Positions 54,542 through 61,769 of a DNA stretch of 64,000 bases are shown here, one piece after another. A program made the position numbers and the translations under genes. Position 1 is the stretch's first letter. Each line of letters begins with the position of its first letter. Location of the stretch: NCBI GenBank assembly GCA_038146925.1, contig JAYQSP010000001.1, forward strand, positions 186,001 to 250,000, in the 5' to 3' direction. The stretch comes from UBA830 sp038146925. GTDB lineage: Bacteria > Pseudomonadota > Alphaproteobacteria > MPNO01 > UBA830. The notes below the pieces were generated by a model. The model worked only from the letters and a program-made list of their open reading frames with translations. It was not told the origin of the DNA and searched no databases.

Positions 54542-54588
54542 AATAGTATACAGACAGTTGACATTTTTGAGAAACGCGGTATACTATT
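54542..54588 (+). promoter_or_regulatory. Strong promoter flanked by inverted operator half-sites
   Basis: TTGACA (54558-54563), 16 bp, then TATACT (54580-54585): near-consensus sigma-70 promoter. AATAGTATAC (54542-54551) and its exact inverse GTATACTATT (54579-54588) flank it, the second overlapping the -10. AGTATACA at 54545-54552 is the 8-mer shared with the XRE and DUF763 promoters. Drives the primase unit, probably under control of the XRE repressor. Confidence 0.75.
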
Positions 54589-54626
54589 AGGGATAGAGCA
54601 GTTCTATAGCTAAACTGTAAATCGGC

Positions 54627-54642
54627 GTAACCGATCGGTTAC
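54627..54642. promoter_or_regulatory. Perfect 16-bp palindrome in the primase leader
   Basis: GTAACCGATCGGTTAC is a perfect palindrome about 42 bp past the -10 of the primase promoter. It could be a second operator or an RNA hairpin in the leader. Confidence 0.5.
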
Positions 54643-54715
54643 ATAGGTGCACACAGCATCGGGCAAGAGGAATAGCCGACCCTCTGCAAGCGCCCACTTC
54701 CCTGAAAATCCACGA

Positions 54716-54763
54716 AGACCAGGCAGCAACACGCTTTGTCGTGTGTGCTTGGTCTGCTTTTTC
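54716..54763 (+). terminator. Attenuator-like hairpin before the primase unit
   Basis: AGACCA (54716-54721) through AACACG (54728-54733) pairs with CGTGTGTGC (54740-54748) and TTGGTCT (54749-54755) with small mismatches and a six-base loop, followed by GCTTTTTC. It sits between the promoter and the Shine-Dalgarno of the 35-codon leader ORF, so it looks like a transcription attenuator. Confidence 0.5.
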
Positions 54764-54778
54764 AAAAGGAGCGCACCG

Positions 54779-54886
54779 ATGAAAAAACTCTTAACTTTCG
54801 ATCCCAGTACCGTTGAGTCTGCAACTGTTTCTACGATTAGAAATTCCGAGACATGGGTTGTCTCACTGGAGGTGGCCCATGGTTGA
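54779..54886 (+). CDS. 35-codon leader ORF ahead of primase
   Basis: MKKLLTFDPSTVESATVSTI to EVAHG. AGGAG lies 6-7 bp before the ATG. Its last 8 bp overlap the primase start, whose Shine-Dalgarno GGAGGTGG is inside this ORF, so translation of the leader should expose or block the primase start. It may be a control peptide more than a functional protein. Confidence 0.5.
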   Translation: MKKLLTFDPSTVESATVSTIRNSETWVVSLEVAHG

Positions 54887-56305
54887 GCAGCCAACTCATC
54901 ACCAAACTCCAGTTCTTAGCAATCATCCCGAGCAGGACCCTGGGCAGCTAAGGTGTTCAGACATTGGCAATGCAGAAATTTTTGCCAGACAACAAAAGGA
55001 CCGCCTTCGATATTCCCCTTCCCTCGGTCAGTGGCTTTATTGGGACGACACCGCGTGGCGCATACGGACGTTGAGATACAACTGGATCGCCTTGCTGAAG
55101 AGACCGTTTGTTCGTTCCTTTCTGAAGCAAGTGAGATTCATGACCGCACAGATCGCGATGATTTCATTAAATGGGCGAGGCGGTCAGGTAGCCGACAAAG
55201 ACAGAGGGCAATGGTCGAACAATCTCGACACAGACTTAAAGTCGATTTTGATGACCTTGATCGAGATCCCACGCTTCTCTGCTTGCAAAGGGGAAAGACG
55301 GTGAGTCTCGTTGATGGCTCTGCGCACGCCTCAATTCCAGGGGACTACTCGACTAAGCAAGCGGACGTAAGCTTCGATAAAAATGCGCAATGTCCGGAGT
55401 GGCTGAAGTTTCTTGATCGCATTATGGGAAGCTCGGAGCCATTAATCAGCTATCTCCAAAAAGCGGTTGGATACAGCCTTACCGGCAAGACTACGGAGCA
55501 GTGTTTTTTCATTGCCCATGGATCAGGTGCCAACGGTAAGTCAGTCTTTCTGAATATCGTTCGCGATCTCGCGGGATCCTATGGAATGAACATTCCAATG
55601 GAGACACTCATGAACCAGAAGTTTCAGAGTGGTGTCTCTGCTGATCTCGCGATGATGCGTGGTGTTCGATTAGCGACTGCAATGGAAGGAGAGATTGGAC
55701 AGAAGTTATCTGAGGCTAAAATAAAGCAGCTTACTGGGGGCGACGAAATCACCGCTCGGTTCCTCTACGGTAACTTTTTTCAATTTAAACCAATCATAAA
55801 AATTTGGATGGCGACAAACCATAAGCCTCAGATTACGGGGGATGATGAAGCTATCTGGCGACGTGTTCACCTGATCCCATTTAACGTCGTGATACCACCT
55901 GAGGAACGTGATGGAGATCTACCAAACAAACTCAGAGAAGAGCGGTCTGGTATTCTGAACTGGGCTATTGAAGGAGCTACACGTTGGCACCTAGAGGGCC
56001 TCAAGCCACCTCAAGCAGTCCTACAGGCCGTAAACGATTACAGAAGTGAGATGGATACATTCGATCAGTTTTGTAGCGAAGCCATTCAGACGAAACACGG
56101 GGAGATCATCTCGAAGAAAGAACTCAACTACGCCTATGAACAATGGGTTGCCGCTGAAGGTGGGGAGCGTCTCAATCCATCAGCAATTACTCAGAAGATC
56201 CGCGCTAGGGGATTCCAGGAAGGCCGAAGTGGAACCAAAGGCCGCTTCTGGAGAGACATGGCCCTTACAGATTATGGGCGATCACTAGACGGCAGAGATT
56301 TCTAG
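54879..56305 (+). pseudogene. P4-type primase-helicase, frameshifted
   Basis: Replication protein of phage/plasmid satellites, about 475 codons. ATG 54879 with GGAGGTGG upstream. The N-terminal part reads DIGNAEIFARQQKDRLRYSP and GQWLYWDDTAWR; around 55061-55068 the frame shifts and continues DVEIQLDRLAEETV. The rest is intact in the second frame: DRIMGSSEPLISYLQKAVGYSL (D5_N region), SF3 helicase Walker A HGSGANGKSVFLNIV, AKIKQLTGGDEITARFLYG, IWMATNHKPQITGDDEAIWRR with the motif C Asn and Arg finger. The primase active site itself is not obvious, so it may be helicase only. With the frameshift the element likely cannot replicate. Confidence 0.85.
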
Positions 56306-56320
56306 TTGCCTGAATGACAG

Positions 56321-56420
56321 AAGTGACACCTGTGACATCACTTTGGAAATGTTCATTCTTTTATAAAAATTATGGATAGTTTCTCAGAGCTGTCACAGGT
56401 GACACCCTGACACCACTGGT
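56321..56420. repeat. Possible iteron/origin-like repeats downstream of primase
   Basis: TGACACC occurs at 56324-56330, 56400-56406 and 56408-56414, and CACCTGTGACA (56327-56337) is inverted as TGTCACAGGTG (56391-56401) across an AT-rich spacer. Such repeat clusters next to P4-type primases often mark a replication origin, but this is inferred from position only. Confidence 0.4.
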
Positions 56421-56648
56421 AGGAGGAATTCGGAAATTCTCGAGGAGTTCTCGAGGAAAATTATTTATCTACTATTTGAATATCACCTGCTGCCTCCGGA
56501 ATAAGAAGCTCTTTTTAGAGAACGTTTGAAACTGGTTATGTACCTAGTTCGCGGTCTCTTTTTAGCTTTTTTTGTTTGGGCTAAGAGGAGTGAACTACTC
56601 TCTTTGCAAGGGGCCCGCTTAAGGGAGGGGCAGGTCCAGTGTAAGAAG

Positions 56649-56954
56649 CTAATAATCGTTTATGTCATCTTTATTATCGGCTTTTCTCTGAAAAATGAGT
56701 TTTACGATCCCAATAGATAATACCGAAAGGGCTGAAAAGTAAATCAAGACGTCCTTCCACGTTTCTAGAAAAACACCCCCTAACCAGAGCTGTGCTTGCG
56801 AATAAATCAAACCAGAAATTATGAAAGCTGAGACGCCTATGGGAAGAAGAAAAAAAGACCCCAAAAAAATATCCGTTATTATGAGGGTGAGCCCCAATAT
56901 TAGCCAGAATTCCTCTGAAAGAAGCAGCATTGTGCCTTCACCAAAAATACCCAT
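56649..56954 (-). CDS. NfeD-family membrane protein, short
   Basis: 101 residues, NfeD1b-like without the C-terminal OB-fold. Membrane segments: FWLILGLTLIITDIFLGSFF, LPIGVSAFIISGLIYSQAQL and VLIYFSALSVLSIGIVKLIF. NfeD proteins partner with stomatin/SPFH proteins, and the decayed SPFH gene lies immediately upstream, its stop overlapping this start (TAATG). The frame is intact even though its partner is broken. Confidence 0.8.
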   Translation of the reverse strand: MGIFGEGTMLLLSEEFWLILGLTLIITDIFLGSFFLLPIGVSAFIISGLIYSQAQLWLGGVFLETWKDVLIYFSALSVLSIGIVKLIFQRKADNKDDINDY

Positions 56955-57868
56955 TATTTATTGCCATTTGCCTGGCCGAGCAGGGTTTCTAAAGACCCAA
57001 TTACGCCTGTGATCTCAGAAGGGATTATCACCGTTTTAGTGCTGTTTCCTGCAGCAACCATCCCAAGAGCTTCGATTTGTCGTTTCAGGATTTCAAAGTC
57101 AATTGCAGGTTGCCCGTTATCCAAAATCGCAGCTCCAATTACCCGTGTTTGCTCGGCGTTAGCTTTTGCTTCCACCTCAATGGCGTATGCTTGAGCATCT
57201 GCTGTAACCTTAATGGCTTCCGCCTCTTTTTCTGCCTCGTATAGTTTTGCCTCCGCCGCAAGTTCGACCGACTTTTTATCGCCCTCTGCCCTAGCAATAG
57301 CGGCTCTCCTCTCTTTCCGCATTAAGTTGCTGGCGCTGAGCTGATTTAGTCTCGTCGTCAATAACGACATCGGTGATCTCAGTTCGGGTGATCTCAACCC
57401 CCCAAATTGTTGCCGCTTCTTGTAAATTTCGGGCAATTTCCTGGTTCATCGACTCACGGGAGGATTGCAACTCGTCAAGCTCTAGCTTGCCGGCGGCTGA
57501 TCTGACAAATTGATGTTGCAGCAGTATGGATAGCGGTATCAATTTTCTGAATCCGATAAACAGAGGAGGCTGCATCGACTATGCGATAAAAAACCGTCGC
57601 CTCTAATCGTACTTCGACATTATCCTTTGTAATGACCGAAATACCGAACTCCGGTAATTGTCGCTCCAGAACTGAAACGATGCGCCACCCTATCTAAGAA
57701 AGGAATTATAAAATTTAATCCAGCAGGCAGGGTCCGCATATACTTCCTGAACCTCTCGATAACAAAACCTGAGACTGAGGGTACGACTTTTATGTTTTTG
57801 TAGACAGATATAAGCCCCAGAATCAGGATAAGGATCGTAATTATTCCTGAGAAAGAAATTATCTCCAT
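56954..57868 (-). pseudogene. Stomatin/SPFH (band 7) protein, multiple frameshifts
   Basis: Starts MEIISFSGIITILILILGLI (membrane anchor), then SGFVIERFRKYMRTLPAGLN and IPFLDRVAHR, the opening of the SPFH domain. Frame changes near 57675, 57510 and 57305; between them the domain continues as EFGISVITKDNVEVRLEATV, SSVYRIQKIDTAIHTAATSI, GKLELDELQSSRESMNQEIA and WGVEITRTEITDVVI. The final frame is the helical flotillin-like tail ARAEGDKKSVELAAEAKLYE to the stop at 56954. Original length about 300. Pairs with the NfeD gene. Confidence 0.85.
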
Positions 57869-57983
57869 TTTTCACCCTCCTTTTAATTTTACCCGCCCGG
57901 AATATCTATCCAAGCTTCTTATTCAAATCTGTTATTCCCCAAGAGGGGTTTCACGTTTACGGACAGTATCCCAATGGCAACGT

Positions 57984-58600
57984 TCACTCAGTCTCGAGAC
58001 GTCTTTTACGTCTATAGAGCGTTTCACCATCAAACATCCAATACTGAGGTCCAGCGATATGATCCCATGTATAACCGAGCCGTTTAATGATAATTAACGC
58101 TGACGCTGTCAGGCTCATTGGCACGCCCTCGAACTCGATTTCATGTCGATTCAACACCGTACTTGTGATGTTCTCGCCTCTTGCAAATACGAGTGTGTTT
58201 CCGGGCTTTATCCCAATCATCTCCATGTTGAAGCTACTGCGTTATTGCGAGCGGAGTCTAGCGCCTTCTGGTCATCCGGCGTGTCCACCACATCATCTCG
58301 CGGTGTGACATCTTCGACTTCTGCAAGTTTAAGAGCGGCAGCCACCCGCGCGGGATCAAGCTCGAAGAATTCTCTTCTGTCTCGCACCCGTAAATCCTGA
58401 AACGCATCGTGGAGCTGGGACTCAACGAAATTCATATCATTCACTTTGGCGGCATAAAAACACTCGAACGGTAGCGGTACGCCAGTAGAATCGAGTGCCT
58501 TCATTCGGTCCGTTACGGAGCCACCCGTCTTGCCCACCTTCACGTAACCGGGCATCGCCTCGTTAATCAAAATGTAAACGTTTCCGACAGACATCCTCAT
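57984..58600 (-). pseudogene. GIY-YIG (T5orf172/MUG113-type) nuclease family protein, frameshifted
   Basis: The first frame, 58600 to about 58235, gives MRMSVGNVYILINEAMPGYV, KVGKTGGSVTDRMKALDSTG and PLPFECFYAAKVNDMNFVES, the GIY-YIG-like core (VYIL...YVKVGKT) of the T5orf172 group. Homology continues in a second frame from FNMEMIGIKPGNTLVFARGE to the stop at 57984 (LGYTWDHIAGPQYWMFDGET). The two halves form a single known architecture, so the break at about 58220-58240 is a frameshift, although the second half has its own ATG at 58226. Confidence 0.75.
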
Positions 58601-58668
58601 CCCCCCAACCCCAGAAGCACGGCAATAGTCAGCCAGAATGTGGCGGTTAGGCTCCTCAGACGGAAAGT

Positions 58669-58705
58669 CTGACAGAGAATATTCCGAATGGGTAGAAAGA
58701 ATGGG
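58669..58705. repeat. 37-bp imperfect direct repeat, copy 1
   Basis: CTGACAGAGA...ATGGGTAGA...AATGGG, matching 59745-59781 at all but four positions. Lies just upstream of the minus-strand GIY-YIG start. The other copy is just upstream of the Sel1 start, so a shared regulatory or processing element is likely. Confidence 0.65.
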
Positions 58706-58719
58706 GTGTGGGTGGAGTT

Positions 58720-58905
58720 CTATTCGTTACCGTCACTTACGGTCAGAGAGGTGATTTCTCCGTCATAGACCTCATAAGATAACCTGTTCGGATTACAGCA
58801 TACGACGCAGTCATAAATTTCTGTGTTGTGTCCCGTGAAACCCTCTCGGGCCTCTGCATCAATTTCAAATTCTTCAAAGCAGAAATGACATGTAATTTGA
58901 TGCAC
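58720..58905 (-). CDS. CPXCG-motif cysteine-rich protein
   Basis: 61 residues. Two cysteine pairs, HQITCHFCFEEFEID and YDCVVCCNPNRL, match the small CPXCG family (usually CPYCG...DCxVCC), likely binding zinc. The first motif is CHFCF instead of CPxCG. ends with an acidic tail (YEVYDGEITSLTVSDGNE). Function unknown in all species. Frame intact; 8 bp downstream of the decayed Sel1 gene. Confidence 0.8.
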   Translation of the reverse strand: MHQITCHFCFEEFEIDAEAREGFTGHNTEIYDCVVCCNPNRLSYEVYDGEITSLTVSDGNE

Positions 58906-58913
58906 TGAATCTC

Positions 58914-59735
58914 CTATCGCTCAACACCCTTTGTATTTTTTTGGACACATTCACGGGCGAGTTTCTGTGCTTTTGCGATTTGAGCTGGGGTCATTTGCTA
59001 GATATAACGTCTAAATTTTTTTGCTTCCTTTAAATCGTTCTGTAACGCGATGCTTGGTCACATGTAAGCGGTTAGGAGAGATTTGGAAACGCCCTACCTT
59101 CCATTGCCGAACATAACACCTAAATTCTTTTGTGCCCTTACCCCTCCCTGTTCAGCGGCAGCAAGTCGGTACCATTCGATAGAACGCTTATAATCTTTTA
59201 AAACGCCTAAACCCTCTGGAATACATCACGCCCAAATTAAATTGGGCGGGGGCATATCCCTGCGATGCCGAGAGAATATACCATCGCACGGCGGTTTCAT
59301 GATTTTGGGGAACGCCCTTTCCCTGATCCCACATTACACCTAAATTGAATTGAGCAGGAGCATGACCTTGCTTAGAAGCATCTCTATACAAACGTAATGC
59401 CTCACTGCGGTCTTGAGGCACTCCACCTAGTCCCCAGTCGTACATCCAACCCAAGTTATTTATTGCGCAGCATTACCCTGTCGCGCGGAGAGGCGATACC
59501 AACTGACTGCCTCAGCGTAATCTTGTTGAACGCCCAGTCCCTTCTCAAAGATATAACCAATTTGAAGTTGAGCACGAGCATCCCCCTGTTTCGCAAGAGG
59601 TTTCCATTCACGCAGAGCAGTTGCGAAGTCACCACTATGGTATGCGGTCATACCCCTTTGGAAATCAGCAGAAAACGCAGGGGTTCCCAGGAATAGGGTC
59701 AGGAGCAGGACAGGGAGTACGAAGAGGTTTCTCAT
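58914..59735 (-). pseudogene. Sel1-repeat exported protein, several frameshifts
   Basis: ATG 59735 starts the signal peptide MRNLFVLPVLLLTLFLGTPA-FSADF. Sel1 repeats follow: FQRGMTAYHSGDFATALREW, ARAQLQIGYIFEKGLGVQQD. Frame shifts near 59475 (stop after GNAAQ; homology resumes as INNLGWMYDWGLGGVPQDRS), 59215 (resumes EGLGVLKDYKRSIEWYRLAA), about 59110 and about 58990. The last frame gives MTPAQIAKAQKLARECVQKN to the stop at 58914, the usual C-terminus of such proteins. Assigning this explains the whole 58.9-59.7 kb segment. Confidence 0.82.
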
Positions 59736-59744
59736 ACTAAAACC

Positions 59745-59781
59745 CTGACAGAGATTATTCGGAATGGGTAGAGAAAATGGG
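59745..59781. repeat. 37-bp imperfect direct repeat, copy 2
   Basis: Second copy of the element at 58669-58705, located 10 bp upstream of the start of the minus-strand Sel1 gene. Contains ATTCGGAAT, where the other copy has ATTCCGAAT. Confidence 0.65.
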
Positions 59782-59797
59782 CTCTGGCAGTGTGACA

Positions 59798-60007
59798 TTA
59801 CTCTTCCTCCAATGCTGCGAAATAATCTTTGTATTCCTGCATGTCGAAAACATTTGGACCCGACGGATCACGCCAGCCCATTTCCTCCAGTCGCCCTTCG
59901 CTGGGCGCATGATCGAGCTGATATTCATCAAGTTTGATCGGCACCATCTCTGCGGAGAACCGCTCTAGCTCCCAGGAAAGATTGTCCACGTAGGTGATGA
60001 AACTCAA
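59798..60007 (-). CDS. Small acidic hypothetical protein
   Basis: 69 residues, MSFITYVDNLSWELERFSAE at the start, ending NVFDMQEYKDYFAALEEE. No signal or membrane segment. Codon pattern and acidic composition look like a real gene, with no clear family. It is the outermost ORF of the island, starting 21 bp from the right repeat. Confidence 0.45.
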   Translation of the reverse strand: MSFITYVDNLSWELERFSAEMVPIKLDEYQLDHAPSEGRLEEMGWRDPSGPNVFDMQEYKDYFAALEEE

Positions 60008-60027
60008 TCGCCATTGCCATGGCGTTT

Positions 60028-60094
60028 TCAGGGGTAGAGCGCAACCTTGCCAAGGTTGAAGTCGTGAGTTCGAATCTCATCACCCGCTCCAATT
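60028..60094 (+). repeat. attR: right 67-bp direct repeat (displaced tRNA-Gly 3' part)
   Basis: Exact copy of 45392-45458. It lacks the tRNA acceptor 5' strand (the preceding bases are CATGGCGTTT), so it cannot make a tRNA. It marks the right end of the island; the distance between repeats is 14,636 bp. Confidence 0.92.
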
Positions 60095-60100
60095 TCCCTT

Positions 60101-60311
60101 TAGTCCAGTAAACTTCAGGAATCCGCCGCGCCGGCACCGCGCCGCCGTCGAAGATAAGTGTGCCGGCGACCCATTTCCGGTCCCAGCCGGTGTCGGTCGG
60201 CAGCCGGTCCGTGGTCAGCGCGTCGCCGGTCCAGTCGCCCGACGTCACGGTTAACGGAATTTCGCCCGGACAGTCGGGACAGATCAGAAGGTCGAAAAGC
60301 CAGCGGTGCAC
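60101..60311 (-). pseudogene. Truncated ORF in the right flank
   Basis: MHRWLFDLLICPDCPGEIPL begins a product of about 70 residues that runs into the right att repeat; beyond that the frame is only antisense tRNA sequence. The CPDC start recalls Trm112-like zinc-ribbon N-termini, but only one Cys pair is present. It may be a chromosomal gene that lost its 3' end. Weak call. Confidence 0.3.
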
Positions 60312-60355
60312 GGGGCCGTAATCCTCAGGGGCAGGTTAACTCGATGATGCCGGAA

Positions 60356-61678
60356 TCAGTGTCCGAAAAACAGGCCGTTGGCGGCGGAAAGCAGCAGGAC
60401 GCTCAGCGCGCCGAACGCAGCCGCAAAGGCCAGATTGGGACCGAATATCAGGTGAACGCGTGGTACTCTGAACATGGCGCTGGCGGTTGCGGTCGATACC
60501 GCCGTCACGCCGATCATCGACGCGAAGGCCCAGCCGATCAGGGCAGCTTCCATCATGATCGTGTCGTCGACGCCGGTTTCCAGCGGCACGAAAACCACAA
60601 GGACCACGATCATCGATACGAGCTGGTGAATGCCGACCAGCGACGCAAGGGTCATGACGAAGATCACGCAGGCGATGACCCCCCAGGCCGGAATCGCCAG
60701 CGACGCCATCGCATCGCCGATGCCGATATCGCCGATGGCGGCTTCCAGCACGCGGCCGAGCACCAGCGCCGTCGTCACGACGACGATCTCGTCGCCCACC
60801 CGGCTGCTGCCGCGCCAGGTCTCCACGGCTACGGTCCGCAGGACCGACCGACTGGCGGCAATCAGCGACAGAGCGGCGAGAACGGGGATGGTTGCGATCA
60901 GGGCTTTCAGCGTGCTCAGCCCGGCGATTGTGGACAGCCCGGCGATCATCGCCGCACACAGTGCGACAGTCGGCACAATCGGTGCAAAGCCCAGAACCGC
61001 GTGCCACAAATCCGAGAGCCCGACGTCCCGGGCATACATCATATGCGCAAGCACCAGCCCTATCACCGCCATGACGAGGCCCAGCGCCATGATTTCCCAC
61101 GCCGGCACGCCGGGCAGCTGTTGCGTGGCGAAGGCCGACGCAATCCAGAAAGGCGACCAGAGCGGCGCCAGGCACATGCCCCGCTGACTGACCTCCGCCG
61201 CCCGGCGCCGGGTTTTCGCATCCGCGTCCTGTTTCAGGATCGGGGCCAGGATCGCCATCACGCCGACGACCAGGATCGAGCCGATCACATGCGCGCCGAT
61301 CAGAAACGCGCCGTTGATCTGTTCGGCACGCAGGTTCGTGAACAGATTCCGGGCGCGCGCGATTTCCGGCCGCCGATCGGCCAACGCCCGCAACAGTACG
61401 ATGGACCCGAAAAACGCCATGAAGACCGCCGCATTCTGGAAGCCCCGCATCACGCCTGCCGACTGGTCGAAATAGATCACAAGCCCGAGCGTAAGAGCTG
61501 CCAGCGGCACACAGAGGTAAAACGTGCCGCGGCGGATGTGCGGCAAAGACAGCAGGACAAACGCGATCATCAGCCAGCCCGCCGCAGTTTGCAGAGCGGG
61601 CGGCGACCAGACAAGGCGCACCAGTTCGTTCGCCCAAAGGACAAACAGAATCGGTTCGGGCCGGAATATCCGGGACAT
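60356..61678 (-). CDS. Polytopic membrane protein, unrecognised
   Basis: 440 residues with about ten to twelve hydrophobic segments, for example AAGWLMIAFVLLSLPHI, INGAFLIGAHVIGSILVVGV, IMALGLVMAVIGLVLAHMMY, WGVIACVIFVMTLASLVGIH and AAFGALSVLLLSAANGLFF. One central cytoplasmic loop is charged (KQDADAKTRRRAAEVSQRG). The pattern suggests a transporter, and the His-Gln pair in VGIHQLVSMIVVLVV could be functional, but I cannot name the family. Starts near the GDH fragment in divergent orientation. Confidence 0.75.
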   Translation of the reverse strand: MSRIFRPEPILFVLWANELVRLVWSPPALQTAAGWLMIAFVLLSLPHIRRGTFYLCVPLAALTLGLVIYFDQSAGVMRGFQNAAVFMAFFGSIVLLRALADRRPEIARARNLFTNLRAEQINGAFLIGAHVIGSILVVGVMAILAPILKQDADAKTRRRAAEVSQRGMCLAPLWSPFWIASAFATQQLPGVPAWEIMALGLVMAVIGLVLAHMMYARDVGLSDLWHAVLGFAPIVPTVALCAAMIAGLSTIAGLSTLKALIATIPVLAALSLIAASRSVLRTVAVETWRGSSRVGDEIVVVTTALVLGRVLEAAIGDIGIGDAMASLAIPAWGVIACVIFVMTLASLVGIHQLVSMIVVLVVFVPLETGVDDTIMMEAALIGWAFASMIGVTAVSTATASAMFRVPRVHLIFGPNLAFAAAFGALSVLLLSAANGLFFGH

Positions 61679-61769
61679 GTTGGCCTTCTTCGCGGGCGGG
61701 TTGTAAGAGGCGGATCCTAAAACGGCTGTTCAGGGCCGCGCGGGTTTACATCCCACGGGAACGGCGGAT

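Larger units (their letters stand above)
45392..60094 (+). mobile_element. Integrated genomic island (14.6 kb) in tRNA-Gly
   Basis: Bounded by exact 67-bp repeats in a tRNA gene, with an integrase next to the tRNA, an XRE-ImmA switch, a P4-type primase-helicase and AT-richer composition than the flanks. No capsid, portal, tail or conjugation genes are present, so it resembles a satellite or integrative element that would need a helper. Cargo: DUF763-radical SAM cassette; SNase, VWA-like and coiled-coil membrane proteins; SPFH-NfeD; GIY-YIG; Sel1; CPXCG. Eight cargo or core genes are broken. Confidence 0.9.

Noticed and set aside
56526..56720. 64-codon hydrophobic plus-strand frame
   Set aside because: Its 3' third is antisense to the supported NfeD gene and it has no family similarity.
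56526..57012. AT-rich plus-strand frames opposite SPFH/NfeD
   Set aside because: The minus strand has clear SPFH and NfeD family patterns, so the plus-strand frames are shadows.
59928..60311. 127-codon minus-strand frame spanning attR
   Set aside because: Its middle is antisense tRNA sequence and its end overlaps the hypothetical gene at 59798-60007; only the first ~70 codons are kept as a doubtful fragment.
60336..61637. 433-codon minus-strand frame overlapping the membrane protein
   Set aside because: Arg/Gly/Ala-rich and without hydrophobic periodicity; the 60356-61678 frame in the same place has clear membrane helices.
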